Source: Chryseobacterium sp. C-71 (GTDB lineage Bacteria; Bacteroidota; Bacteroidia; Flavobacteriales; Weeksellaceae). From it: a DNA stretch of 64,000 nucleotides. The translations under genes and the position numbers were made by a program. The stretch spans positions 806,001-870,000 of the forward strand of contig NZ_CP087131.1 of assembly GCF_020911865.1 (NCBI RefSeq). Direction: 5' to 3'. Of the stretch, positions 55,926-64,000 are shown piece after piece. Within the stretch, counting starts at the first letter, position 1, and each line of letters opens with the position of its first letter. The notes beneath the pieces are model-generated. The model saw nothing but the letters and a program-made list of their open reading frames with translations, did no database searches and was not told the origin of the DNA.

Positions 55926-56120
55926 CATGCCTAAACATTATGGAAAAATAAGATTTTTTCTAATATTTGAAATAAAACGTACAACTAGTTAATATAATGT
56001 ACGTTACAATCTATTTAGATAATTTTCGCTATTCATTATTTTACTGAAATAAACAGTTAACCTTCATTATTTCGTATTATTTAGAATTGAAATATCCGAA
56101 ATTCTTTTTCATATTTAACA

Positions 56121-56154
56121 AAAAGACTTAACAATTTTCATTATTAAGTCTTTT
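56121..56154. terminator. Terminator after GH105
   Basis: AAAAGACTTAA and TTAAGTCTTTT form a perfect 11-base stem with a 12-base loop, 22 bases after the GH105 stop on the minus strand. Confidence 0.75.
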
Positions 56155-56175
56155 AATTATTTTAAAAAGCAAAAC

Positions 56176-57336
56176 TTATTTCAATTTGTAAACTTCACTA
56201 CCCGCAAGCAACAAGCAACCTAAACCATAGTCTTCAAAATCAGGTTCTTTGCTTACAGAAAGTGGCTGACCGTCTTTCGGCTCTTTCCCTGTTCCCTGTA
56301 CCCAGCCTAAAAATCCGTTCGGCTGAACTGAGTCTTTTGCGATGGCATTCCAGGCTTTTACTAAAACGGGTAAATAAGTCTCTCTGTCGATTAATCCATT
56401 ATTTACGCCGTAAGCCATTCCGTAAACGAAAAGAGCTGTTCCTGTCATTTCCTTTCCACCGAAATTGTTTGGATCGTGTAAGCTTACATTCCAAAAACCG
56501 TCTTCTCTTTGGATGGGAAGCAATGCCGCCAACAAATCTTTATAATCCTGTAAATATTCCTGATAATGAGGATCAGATTTCGGCGTATCTTGCAGGGTTT
56601 TCGCCAAAGCAGCAACTACCCAACCGTTTCCTCGGCTCCAGTAACAATCTTCGCCATTCGGTTCTTTGTACGGCGGCACAAAACTTTTATCTCTCCACCA
56701 GATTTTATCCGCCTGATTATATAAACCGTTTCCACCGTGCTTATATTTTGTGTAGGCATACATTTCGTAGTTTTTGTCAAAATACTTTTGCTCACCTGTA
56801 ATTCTACCCAGTTTCGTAAAAATAGGCATCGACATTTGAAGGGCATCAATCCACCACCAGTCATCAACTTTTGGAGTGGCAATCATACTGTCCATCGCCG
56901 CTTTTACATTTTTGATTCTTTCAGGATTTTTTCTTCCATCGATTTCGTAAAGGTCAAGATACGTCTGTCCGCAAGCCTGATGATCGGCATTTCGGGTGTA
57001 TGTTCCACGCTGTAAATCCCAGTTGTGATTGTTTGCCCACGACATTGCATAATCGTAATATTCTTTTTTTGGATCAACAGAATATAAAGCCATCAATCCT
57101 TCATAATAAACTGCTCTCGTCCAAAGATTGCTTGGCCAAACTTTCTTGCCGACAATATCTTTTTTGGTATCCGGCCACTTGTTCATAAAATATTGGTTGG
57201 CTCTTCTGGAAACTTCCAAAACTTCTTTCTTGTTGGGAATTTCCACTTTGCTTGCTGAAGCATTCTTCTGTACCGAACAGGAAGTTAATCCTCCGATGAT
57301 CAGTGCAAAAAAACTTGTTGTTAATAGCTTTTTCAT
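56176..57336 (-). CDS. GH105 unsaturated rhamnogalacturonyl hydrolase, lipoprotein
   Basis: A 386-residue (alpha/alpha)6 enzyme that removes the unsaturated galacturonyl residue left by rhamnogalacturonan lyase (PL11). A signal peptide ends LTSC with the lipid cysteine at C20, so it is membrane-anchored. Family blocks: NLWTRAVYYEGLMALY, HQACGQTYLDLYEID, DDWWWIDALQMSMPIF (catalytic aspartate region), CYWSRGNGWVVAALAKTL and ALFVYGMAYGVNNGLI. The five residues after the lipid cysteine (SVQKN) are the same as in the GHL10 lipoprotein at 7709. Last gene of a series GH106, DUF4350, PL11, CE12, GH105. Confidence 0.92.
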   Translation of the reverse strand: MKKLLTTSFFALIIGGLTSCSVQKNASASKVEIPNKKEVLEVSRRANQYFMNKWPDTKKDIVGKKVWPSNLWTRAVYYEGLMALYSVDPKKEYYDYAMSWANNHNWDLQRGTYTRNADHQACGQTYLDLYEIDGRKNPERIKNVKAAMDSMIATPKVDDWWWIDALQMSMPIFTKLGRITGEQKYFDKNYEMYAYTKYKHGGNGLYNQADKIWWRDKSFVPPYKEPNGEDCYWSRGNGWVVAALAKTLQDTPKSDPHYQEYLQDYKDLLAALLPIQREDGFWNVSLHDPNNFGGKEMTGTALFVYGMAYGVNNGLIDRETYLPVLVKAWNAIAKDSVQPNGFLGWVQGTGKEPKDGQPLSVSKEPDFEDYGLGCLLLAGSEVYKLK

Positions 57337-57363
57337 AAGTATATATTTATTTTAATTTTTATT

Positions 57364-57538
57364 TAAACGCAGTGTTCGCTAAGTAATTTTCATCAACATC
57401 TGCATATTTTTCCGTTCGCAAGGGCACTTCGTTCAGCAAATGACAGCAGAAGCCTTAGCTGAGTAGAACGCCTTTGCGACCGGAAGTGTTTTCACAAATG
57501 CAAAAAACCCTTGCGATCATAGCGTTTAGGATATGATT
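57364..57538. repeat. Nested inverted-repeat element between CE12 and GH105 genes
   Basis: Outer arms TAAACGC (57364-57370) and GCGTTTA (57532-57538), inner arms CGCAAGGG (57417-57424) and CCCTTGCG (57508-57515). It shares its end sequence with the element at 40261-40424 and fills the intergenic space. Confidence 0.65.
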
Positions 57539-57540
57539 TA

Positions 57541-58317
57541 TTACTTTAAATACTTTCTAAGTTCACATTTCTTTAAATCCTTAATACCTTTCGTTACCAA
57601 TTCTGCATTCAGAACTGCTCCTGCTTCGTTGGTATGCGTATGGTCTTTCGGGAAGAAAGCTTTTACTTTTTCGGCTCCCATTTTTTGATATTTCTCGATA
57701 ACCATTGCATTTAAATCTAAAAAATAAGCTCCGGTTTGTTGAGCTACTTCCTCTGACCAAACTCCGTATTGATCCTTTTCAATTTTGCCTTTTTCATCAA
57801 ATTTATTTCTTGGAATTGGTGAAACAATGATTGGAACTGCGCCTTTAGATTTTGCTTCATTCACATATTTCCTCATATAATATCCGTAAGTATAAACCGT
57901 TTCATTTACTTTTCGGATCGGATTATAAATATCTTTTGACTCTTCCCCTATTCCTTTGATGGTGCCTCGTGCTCTTAAAGTATCTGCCAATTCACCACCA
58001 TCGTTATGACCGAATTGCATCAAAACATAATCGCCTTTTTTAATGGTTTTCATAATTGAATCCCATCTTCCTTCCGTCAAAAAAGTTCTGCTGCTTCTGC
58101 CTCCTTTTGCGTGATTCTGAATTTCAATTTTATCGGTATTTAAAAATAAATCCATAAAACTTCCCCATCCCCAAAGTGAATCTGCTCCTTTACCGGAACC
58201 GTTTTGTACCGTAGAATCTCCGATGATGTAAAGCACCGGTTTATACTGAATTTTTTTAAATGATGCTCCGATAATTAAAATCAAAGTTAAAATTGGAAGT
58301 ATGAATTTTATTTTCAT
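57541..58317 (-). CDS. Rhamnogalacturonan acetylesterase (CE12, SGNH hydrolase)
   Basis: A 258-residue exported enzyme that removes acetyl groups from galacturonate in rhamnogalacturonan-I, opening it to the lyase and hydrolases. SGNH blocks: IGDSTVQNGSG (nucleophile Ser), NHAKGGRSSRTFLTEGRW (oxyanion Gly), QFGHNDGG (Asn) and FPKDHTHTNEAGA (catalytic Asp and His). The N-terminus has a single hydrophobic segment that may be a signal peptide or anchor. Located between PL11 and GH105 on the same strand. Confidence 0.9.
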   Translation of the reverse strand: MKIKFILPILTLILIIGASFKKIQYKPVLYIIGDSTVQNGSGKGADSLWGWGSFMDLFLNTDKIEIQNHAKGGRSSRTFLTEGRWDSIMKTIKKGDYVLMQFGHNDGGELADTLRARGTIKGIGEESKDIYNPIRKVNETVYTYGYYMRKYVNEAKSKGAVPIIVSPIPRNKFDEKGKIEKDQYGVWSEEVAQQTGAYFLDLNAMVIEKYQKMGAEKVKAFFPKDHTHTNEAGAVLNAELVTKGIKDLKKCELRKYLK

Positions 58318-58385
58318 AATACTTTTATTTTTTTGAACACAAAGTTCACTGAGTTTTTATTTAAATAATCTTTTTTCGTTTCACT

Positions 58386-58407
58386 AAGCCGCTTCGCTTA
58401 TATAAGA
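58386..58407. repeat. Second copy of a 22-base repeat
   Basis: Identical to 32779-32800 (starts AAGCCGCTTCGC, ends TATATAAGA). It lies in the CE12-PL11 gap among other short ACACAAAG- and CACAAAT-type repeats (58330-58530). Here the long inverted partner seen at 32826 is missing. Confidence 0.8.
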
Positions 58408-58556
58408 CACAAATGAAAATCTTTGATTTTCGAAACTTATGTGTTCTTATCACAAGTCGAATCATCAACTTACAATAACTAATATGTCTAAAATCTTTTG
58501 TGACTTTGACTTCGTCGAATCTTCGATTTGTGGTTAAAATTACTTTCTTGTAAAAT

Positions 58557-60428
58557 CTATTTTGTGGTTATAAAACTCGGTTTTGGCATTTCCTTAATCG
58601 ATTCATCCAGATAATAATCGGTATGCGGAGGCTGATTATAGCCCACATTTTGCCAAACTATGCTCAAACGATACTGCGGATTGTGCACCAAAGTATACAA
58701 TCTGTGCTTTGTTGGAATTGTTGTAGAAAAAATTCTCAATTCCTGATTATCGGCTGTTCTGTACATCACTTCTTCCCGCCAGTCTCCGAATAAATCAGCA
58801 ACTAAGGCTGGATTTTTCTTCGTACCGTTGTTGGATTCGCACTGAAAAGTTTTAGCATCGAAAATGAGGTTTGATTTCTCATTCTTCCAATCCCATTTGG
58901 AAACGTTGGTTCCGTCTAAAATCTCGCTTAAAAAATCACCGTCCCAATAGATTCCCATATTGGCAACTGGGTTTTTCTCGCTGATTTTTTTTCCTTTGGT
59001 ATCGTAAACGCCTTTTAGTCCAGCTCCGGCAGCCCACGATTCTGAACCTTCATAACGAGGGTCAATATTTAATGACAAACCCCGTCCCGGTCCTTGAAAT
59101 TTCCCTTGTTTGCTATAAACTGTAGATGGTAATTTCCATAAAACTTTTCCGGTCTTCCCGTCTCTGAAATGCGCTCCTGCATCATCAAATCTCTCCTGAA
59201 TATCAAAAATTTCCAATCCCGGATTCGATGGGTCCAAATCTCCTACATGCAAGGCATCACCGTGACCGAAGCCTGTGCTGTTTAATATTTTTCCATCATC
59301 ATCAACCGTCATTGCACCGAAAACGATTTCATCTTTTCCGTCGTTGTCAACATCTGCAATACTCAAATTATGATTTCCTTGACCGCGGTATTTTTTATTT
59401 TCTTCCGAACTTTCGGTATCGAAAAGCCATTTCAAACTGAGTTTTTTATCTTTATAATCCCAAGCTGCAATCGCCGTTCTTGTATAATAACCTCTCGACA
59501 TAATCACACTCGGAGTTTTTCCGTCTAAATAAGCAACTGCTCCTAAAAACCGGTCGAGTCGGTTTCCTTTTGCATCGCCCCAGGTTTCTGTCATTTCCTC
59601 ATCGGTTGGATTCAAACTGCCTGCAAATCTTGGAACTTGGTAATTGACTGTATTAATTTCCGCTCCGGTTTGTCCGTCAAAGACCGTCAGATATTCCGCT
59701 CCGGAAAGAATCATTCCGTTTTCGTTGACGTAATTTTTTGTCGGGTCTCCAATGAATTTCCCTTTTCCGTCTTTGCTTCCGTCGGCAGTTTTCATTACAA
59801 TCTCCGCCTTTCCATCCTGGTCTAAATCATAGACTAAAAACTGAGTGTAATGCGCACCTTCTCGTATATTTTTACCTAAATTAATTTCCCACAAAAGCTT
59901 TCCATCCATTTTATAAGCCTGAATAATTGGCGGGTCGGTTTCTCCTTTTTGGCTGTTATCTTTTGACCTACCAACTTGATGAAGAATAATTTCATATTCC
60001 CCATCTCCGTCCAAATCAGCTACTGATGCGTCATTCGGAGTGTAACCTGCAGGTGTTTTCAACGGAATTGAAAAATAAGGTTTTTGATTCGCTACATATT
60101 TTGCAGAATCGATATCAACCGATTGATCCTGAGTATTTGATTTGACGAAATAGGTGTAATTCTTTGCTTTGTCGGCTGTTTTATCTAAAAAATTAGTTTC
60201 GTTCAAAAGTGGTTTTTCGTTCAGCTTTTTGGTTGAATTACTTTCAGTTCGGTACAAATCAAAATGAGTATTCTGAGCTTCTGTACCGAGCAAACGCCAA
60301 CTTACAAAAACACCGGAATCTGCTGGAATGGCAACGATTCCTCGCTTCAGATATTCCATTTGTCTTTGGGCAAAAAATGGTTGCGAAAGAAAAATGGCGG
60401 AGGTAATGAAGATATATTTGATTTTCAT
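58557..60428 (-). CDS. Rhamnogalacturonan lyase (PL11)
   Basis: A 623-residue exported lyase that cleaves the alpha-1,4 bond between rhamnose and galacturonate by beta-elimination. The signal peptide ends near FFAQRQ. The N-terminal FN3-like part is followed by the eight-bladed propeller with calcium loops: ASVADLDGDGEYEIILHQVG, YDLDQDGKAEIVMKTADGS, IADVDNDGKDEIVFGAM and HVGDLDPSNPGLEIFDIQ. The C-terminal block LYTLVHNPQYRLSIVWQNVGYNQPPHTDYYL is highly characteristic. Its products are the substrates of GH105. Confidence 0.95.
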   Translation of the reverse strand: MKIKYIFITSAIFLSQPFFAQRQMEYLKRGIVAIPADSGVFVSWRLLGTEAQNTHFDLYRTESNSTKKLNEKPLLNETNFLDKTADKAKNYTYFVKSNTQDQSVDIDSAKYVANQKPYFSIPLKTPAGYTPNDASVADLDGDGEYEIILHQVGRSKDNSQKGETDPPIIQAYKMDGKLLWEINLGKNIREGAHYTQFLVYDLDQDGKAEIVMKTADGSKDGKGKFIGDPTKNYVNENGMILSGAEYLTVFDGQTGAEINTVNYQVPRFAGSLNPTDEEMTETWGDAKGNRLDRFLGAVAYLDGKTPSVIMSRGYYTRTAIAAWDYKDKKLSLKWLFDTESSEENKKYRGQGNHNLSIADVDNDGKDEIVFGAMTVDDDGKILNSTGFGHGDALHVGDLDPSNPGLEIFDIQERFDDAGAHFRDGKTGKVLWKLPSTVYSKQGKFQGPGRGLSLNIDPRYEGSESWAAGAGLKGVYDTKGKKISEKNPVANMGIYWDGDFLSEILDGTNVSKWDWKNEKSNLIFDAKTFQCESNNGTKKNPALVADLFGDWREEVMYRTADNQELRIFSTTIPTKHRLYTLVHNPQYRLSIVWQNVGYNQPPHTDYYLDESIKEMPKPSFITTK

Positions 60429-60450
60429 AAATCTTGTTTTAATAAGTTTT

Positions 60451-60700
60451 GGCTAAAGCCGAATTTGAAATCTCATCTTTTTAAACGGGCTAAAGCCCAT
60501 TCCTATTGATAATTTTCGATATGATTTTATCCTTGTCAAGGTTTGGAACCTTGACAAGGATTTTTTTGCGCCGAATCTCTCGCAGCCCGACTTGAGCGGA
60601 AATCCTTTTTTGCTTGTTCTTAGAGTTCTATTTAAACTGAAATCGTCTTGCAAAAAAGATTGGGAGTGGAAGGCGGAAATAGCTGCCCAAATAAATCTTC
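60451..60700. repeat. Cluster of three interspersed repeats, including copy B of the GCAGCCCGAC type
   Basis: This fills nearly the whole 304-base gap between the DUF4350 and PL11 genes. Part one has GGCTAAAGCC (60451-60460) and GGGCTAAAGCCC (60487-60498) followed by ATTCCTATTGAT. Part two is a perfect 13-base hairpin CCTTGTCAAGGTT / AACCTTGACAAGG (60531-60559) followed by T-rich sequence. Part three (60577-60700) has CGCAGCCCGACTTGAGCGGA, GCAAAAAAGATTGGGAGTGGA, AGGCGGAAATAGCTGCCC and AAATAAAT, parallel to 46459-46553. No gene is supported here. Confidence 0.75.
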
Positions 60701-60732
60701 TTAAACAATTTCAACCGATTGCACTTCACAAA

Positions 60733-61536
60733 TTATTTTTTAGAAGTTTGCTTCAACAGCCACTTTACCCATTCCTCAGTTCCCTGATAATTGGTGAAAT
60801 CTGCTGGAAGTTTCTTGCCGTCGATATACTCGTTGTAGCACCACGGGTCGCCCAATGCGAAAACCGTCCCTTTGCCGAATTTTGCAATCGCTCCAATATT
60901 TTTACCTTCTGCAGTCAAAATAGCTTTGGCAGGAGATTTCACGTCGATGGAACTCACTTCTTTCATATATAATTTCTGCTCAGAGAAAATCTCATTTCCA
61001 GCCGGAACCATTACTTTTCCTTGCTCAAATTCTCTTTTCTGAACCCTATTGTAACTGTCTTCATTGAAATGAATTCCAAATTCCTGTGCTAGTTTATTGA
61101 AATGTTCAAATTCAGAATTGCCATTATCGTTGCTCATCAAAACCAAAACGCCGCCTTTTTTCACCCAATCCGTCAGGTTTTTGCTGCTGGTCGGGTCAAT
61201 CAGATTGGCCTTTCCGCCGTAAGCTTCTTTGTCAATATCGGCATCAACGATGATGTAAATGTTGGCGTTTTTTAAATCTTTTTTTGTCGGAACAGTTGTC
61301 AAAGTGCTAATTTCTGCGCCTTGTTTTGTGAAGATTTCTCCCAGCAAAGAAAACCCGCCGTTGGTCGTGTCATTCCACGTGTAATGCCAGGATTCCAATG
61401 CTTTGGTTTCTTTGTTTTCTCTCTTTTCGTTGTTGAAAAAGTTGTCTAAAACGACTTTCGGTTTCTGCTGAGCATTGGAAAAACTGAAGGTCAGCAAAGT
61501 TCCTAATGTGAATGTTTTTATGATATTTTTAGTCAT
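60733..61536 (-). CDS. Exported DUF4350-like (ThuA/GATase-like) protein
   Basis: A 267-residue protein with a signal peptide (cleavage near SNAQQ). It has the flavodoxin/GATase-like pattern of DUF4350: KVVLDNFFNNEKR, GGFSLLGEIFTKQGAEISTL, ANIYIIVDADIDKE, LTDWVKKGGVLVLMSNDNGNSEF and GKGTVFALGDPWCYNEYIDG. Such domains are often next to or fused with GH105 in pectin loci, but their biochemical role is unknown. It starts 9 bases after the GH106 gene, in the same operon. Confidence 0.78.
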   Translation of the reverse strand: MTKNIIKTFTLGTLLTFSFSNAQQKPKVVLDNFFNNEKRENKETKALESWHYTWNDTTNGGFSLLGEIFTKQGAEISTLTTVPTKKDLKNANIYIIVDADIDKEAYGGKANLIDPTSSKNLTDWVKKGGVLVLMSNDNGNSEFEHFNKLAQEFGIHFNEDSYNRVQKREFEQGKVMVPAGNEIFSEQKLYMKEVSSIDVKSPAKAILTAEGKNIGAIAKFGKGTVFALGDPWCYNEYIDGKKLPADFTNYQGTEEWVKWLLKQTSKK

Positions 61537-61545
61537 AATTAATTT

Positions 61546-64000
61546 TTATTTTGAATAATGAATTGGTATTAATTGAATTTCGCCATCCAGACCGGAAGGC
61601 TGAACTTTCCAGTTAGATGCGTCAAAAGGCTTATAGTTAATGTTCACAAAGTTGATTTCGTGATAATTTCGCCATTCAACTTTATTTTTATCCATATAAC
61701 GGATTCGGTTGGCCATCAGATTACTTACTTCAATCTGAATCGTATTTTTTCCTTTTTTAAGATATTTTCCAACGTTGATTTCAAACGGGTTGCTCCAAAC
61801 AATTCCGGCCTCTTTCCCGTTGACAATCACGGTTGCACTTTCGTAGATTTTATCGAACTTCAAAAGATAATCGTCGGCTTTATTTTTCTTTAAATTGAAA
61901 GTAGTTGTGTAAACTCCGGTTCCCGAAAAGCTTTGCGTTTGAGCATCTTCTGTGAAATTCGTCCAAGGTTGAAGTTTTGTCAATGTTCTGGGTTTCGGAA
62001 GTTCAGGACCGCCTTCTTTGAAAGATAATTGCCAAGGCTGATTTAAAAAAATCGGTGCTTCAGTTTTTTCAACATATTTCCACTTTTCCACAGAATTATC
62101 TGCAGTTTCAGAAGCTTTTACAATTAAAGATTCACCGGATTTTAATTGAATTTTCACTGAATTATTTTGAGTGTCGACAATTCCATAATCTCCATTTTCA
62201 GAATTCATCAAAGCGACTTGTTTTCCAACAAAATTCAGCGGAATATTTTGATTGATTTCCTTCGCAGTATGATTGACGATGTAATAGTATTTTCCGCCGT
62301 CGAACTGTCTTCTCACAAATTTCAATCCGGTGTCTGTCAATTTTTCTCTTTCAATTTTTAAATATTCCAGACCTTTTGCTACATCGGAACTCAAAACAAT
62401 CTTTCCCTTTCCGAAGCTTGCCATTTTTATATTTCCATCTTGGTTTTGAAACGGAATCTGATTCCATAAAGATTTCAACTGCGTTCTTCTTTTTTCCACC
62501 TCCAAGTTTCCGGGAATATCTTTCGGTTCGTTTTGAAAAATAATTGATGCTCCGTTTTGAGCCAAATCTAAAATGTTTTTTAAAGTAGATTCCGGCAAAT
62601 AAGTCAGTTCAGGAATAATTAAAACCTGATACGCAGAACCTTCTTTTGAAACCTGAATTTTCTGATTTTCCGACTTCGATTCGCCAATCATTTTGTCCGA
62701 AATCATATCTAAAGAGTAACCCATTTTACTGAGTTTATTCAGATTTTCATACATCGGAGTTGGCTGTAACCATTTTTCAACATTATGAACTTTGAACGTC
62801 ACGTCCTTCCCTTTCGGATTTGCCCATTGGTCGTAAATCGGCCAGTACATCAGCAATTCGTTATCCGATTTTCCGCTTTGTAAAACACTTTGCGTACGTT
62901 CAATATAAGAATTTAATCCTTTCAAATGAGGCCATAAACTGTTTTCCGGAACGAAATTCACCGACGCATAAAACAGCCATCCCGGAAACGGAACATCAGC
63001 CGGAGTGTATGTAGTTCCGTGGTAAAAAACGTGGTTGATTCCCGATAAAAATACCTGCTCCACTTCGGGTTTTGCCTGTGACCACGAGGTTTTGAAATGC
63101 TCTGTCAGCCAGGTAAAAGTTTCGTTTGAAGTTAATTTTTTGCCCGTCACATTCGCTGCCGAAGAAGCAAATTTCAACATATTAAAATCCGGCATATCTG
63201 ATTTTTGAATATCTGCAGTATCTCTTTTCAAGCCCGGAATTTCAAAAATTGAACTTCCAAAAGTTTCAGACTCAGGAATGTCTACTGCTGCATATAAATC
63301 CAATAAATTTCCCGGCGAACCGTGTGCCTGATTGGTGTTTTTTGATTTTTTTGAATGCGCCCAATTGGTGAAATCTTTGGTAAAATTATTTAAAATCAGT
63401 TCGCTCAAGGTTTCTCTGTAATCCGATTTTACTCTTACTGCAATTTCATTTTCCTCGTTGCTCACGAGATATTTGATGTACAGACTTAAATCGTATCCAC
63501 GTCTTTTTTTGAATTCATTTAAAAAATCCGGCGTCCAGTCGGCGTTGTAAACTTCATAGCTGTCATTAAAAAAAGAACGGATTCCATAATTTGAATTTCC
63601 GAATGCTTTATCGAAAGTTTTCAGATAATCTTTAGTTGCATCCGGTGAAAAATGGTCTAAAGTATATCCTTCTCCACTTGGCGCTGCACGTTTTACTTTT
63701 TGCAAAGTTTTACCAACGAAAACTGCGTAAATTGTCCATTTTCCTGATGCTGGTTTCCAGTTTAAAGTTCCGTCAGCATTTACTTTATCTGTTAAAACTA
63801 CCGCTCCATTTTTTTCATTGTAAGCCGTTACAACATCTAGTTTTATGGTTTTTAAATTCTTCTGTTTTTCGTCTTTCAGTACAATTTTATCTGCAAATTT
63901 TTCGCCTGATACAATGGTATAAGTCTGAACAATCATTTTTGTCGCAGCGTCCTGTTCGTCAACTTGTGGTCCACCGATTGGCCAACCTGTTCCGACTGCC
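61546..64000 (-). CDS. GH106 alpha-L-rhamnosidase, N-terminus beyond the window
   Basis: The reading frame continues past the internal ATG at 63936 to the window edge (upstream residues include GTGWPIGGPQVDEQDAA), so at least 818 residues are present and the N-terminus is missing. GTGWPIGGP and the block GIRSFFNDSYEVYNADWTPDFLNEFKKRRGYDL are GH106 hallmarks, as are SSAANVTGKKLTSNETFTWLTEHF and GINHVFYHGTTYTPADVPFPGW. The C-terminus carries a carbohydrate-binding-like beta domain (TGVYTTTFNLKK, ATVIVNGKEAGIVWSNPFEINVG). The enzyme is expected to release L-rhamnose from rhamnogalacturonan oligosaccharides in the periplasm. Confidence 0.9.
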   Translation of the reverse strand, partial: AVGTGWPIGGPQVDEQDAATKMIVQTYTIVSGEKFADKIVLKDEKQKNLKTIKLDVVTAYNEKNGAVVLTDKVNADGTLNWKPASGKWTIYAVFVGKTLQKVKRAAPSGEGYTLDHFSPDATKDYLKTFDKAFGNSNYGIRSFFNDSYEVYNADWTPDFLNEFKKRRGYDLSLYIKYLVSNEENEIAVRVKSDYRETLSELILNNFTKDFTNWAHSKKSKNTNQAHGSPGNLLDLYAAVDIPESETFGSSIFEIPGLKRDTADIQKSDMPDFNMLKFASSAANVTGKKLTSNETFTWLTEHFKTSWSQAKPEVEQVFLSGINHVFYHGTTYTPADVPFPGWLFYASVNFVPENSLWPHLKGLNSYIERTQSVLQSGKSDNELLMYWPIYDQWANPKGKDVTFKVHNVEKWLQPTPMYENLNKLSKMGYSLDMISDKMIGESKSENQKIQVSKEGSAYQVLIIPELTYLPESTLKNILDLAQNGASIIFQNEPKDIPGNLEVEKRRTQLKSLWNQIPFQNQDGNIKMASFGKGKIVLSSDVAKGLEYLKIEREKLTDTGLKFVRRQFDGGKYYYIVNHTAKEINQNIPLNFVGKQVALMNSENGDYGIVDTQNNSVKIQLKSGESLIVKASETADNSVEKWKYVEKTEAPIFLNQPWQLSFKEGGPELPKPRTLTKLQPWTNFTEDAQTQSFSGTGVYTTTFNLKKNKADDYLLKFDKIYESATVIVNGKEAGIVWSNPFEINVGKYLKKGKNTIQIEVSNLMANRIRYMDKNKVEWRNYHEINFVNINYKPFDASNWKVQPSGLDGEIQLIPIHYSK

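Larger units (their letters stand above)
55862..56175. other. 314-base region between rhaT and GH105
   Basis: Holds the rhaT promoter and operator candidates (55893-55925), a short palindrome AATGTACGTTACAAT at 55996-56010, and the GH105 terminator at 56121-56154. No gene is supported. Confidence 0.55.

Noticed and set aside
55996..56010. AATGTACGTTACAAT as an AraR-like GntR operator for rhaT
   Set aside because: It resembles the Bacillus AraR site only partly, is 135 bases from the start codon, and no counterpart is seen at the other locus promoters.
56262..56801. A 179-codon open frame on the plus strand
   Set aside because: It lies wholly antisense to the GH105 gene, whose motifs are clear, and its translation shows no domain or signal peptide.
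60531..60559. The CCTTGTCAAGGTT hairpin as an operon terminator
   Set aside because: The T-rich side is on the plus strand, opposite to the transcription of the flanking minus-strand genes, and the sequence is part of a repeated element.
60592..60972. A 126-codon plus-strand open frame beginning in the repeat at 60577
   Set aside because: Its first part is the interspersed repeat and the rest is antisense to the DUF4350 gene; it is a product of repeat structure, not a gene.
1..64000. tRNA, rRNA, CRISPR arrays, insertion sequences with transposases, prophage or integrase genes
   Set aside because: None was recognised: no cloverleaf-like segment, no regularly spaced repeats and no transposase or integrase motif in any convincing reading frame.

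Overview
The window is AT-rich chromosomal DNA of a Bacteroidota bacterium, most likely class Flavobacteriia and probably close to Chryseobacterium (the genus is inferred; GC content was not computed). The evidence is a SusC/SusD pair, a GLPGLI-family protein, a Bacteroidetes-type histone H1-like protein, lipoproteins with short Bacteroidetes lipoboxes, weak Shine-Dalgarno signals and intergenic palindromic repeats of the kind common in Flavobacteriia.

Positions 1-30,800 are mostly housekeeping and accessory genes in short transcription units: topoisomerase IV subunit B (parE), a methionine-type aminotransferase, an AraC regulator with an SDR oxidoreductase, YchF, ferritin, a GHL10-type lipoprotein, a RelE/ParE-like toxin-antitoxin pair, TypA/BipA, two tandem large exported proteins (MG2-like domain plus a TonB-receptor plug domain but no barrel), Tex, an RDD membrane protein, an M28 peptidase, a GLPGLI pair, an exported flavodoxin-RidA fusion beside an AraC regulator, a 58-residue histone H1-like protein, a frameshifted GNAT acetyltransferase, a Crp/Fnr regulator divergent from a chloramphenicol-acetyltransferase-like gene, an EamA permease and a sigma-factor-like protein with region 2 only.

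From about 31,000 to the end the window is a rhamnogalacturonan-I (pectin backbone) utilisation locus joined to a complete L-rhamnose catabolic pathway. A plus-strand operon encodes a GH28 enzyme and two large six-hairpin glycosidase-like proteins. It is followed by a GntR regulator with a LacI-like sensor domain. Minus-strand genes encode SusC/SusD, rhamnose permease RhaT with mutarotase RhaM, GH105, CE12 acetylesterase, PL11 lyase, a DUF4350-like protein and a GH106 rhamnosidase that runs off the right edge. A second minus-strand set, rhaEW-rhaI-rhaB-lldD, converts rhamnose through rhamnulose and rhamnulose-1-phosphate to DHAP and lactaldehyde, then lactate and pyruvate. Proposed flow: CE12, PL11 and GH28 deacetylate and cut the backbone, SusCD imports oligosaccharides, GH105 and GH106 release unsaturated galacturonate and rhamnose in the periplasm, and RhaT/RhaM feed the cytosolic pathway.

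The most notable non-coding signal is a 14-base motif in the same orientation 50-105 bases upstream of all four visible locus promoters (GH28, susC, rhaEW, rhaT). The locus is also rich in interspersed inverted repeats. One of these lies in frame inside the coding sequence of the 1202-residue glycosidase-like gene.
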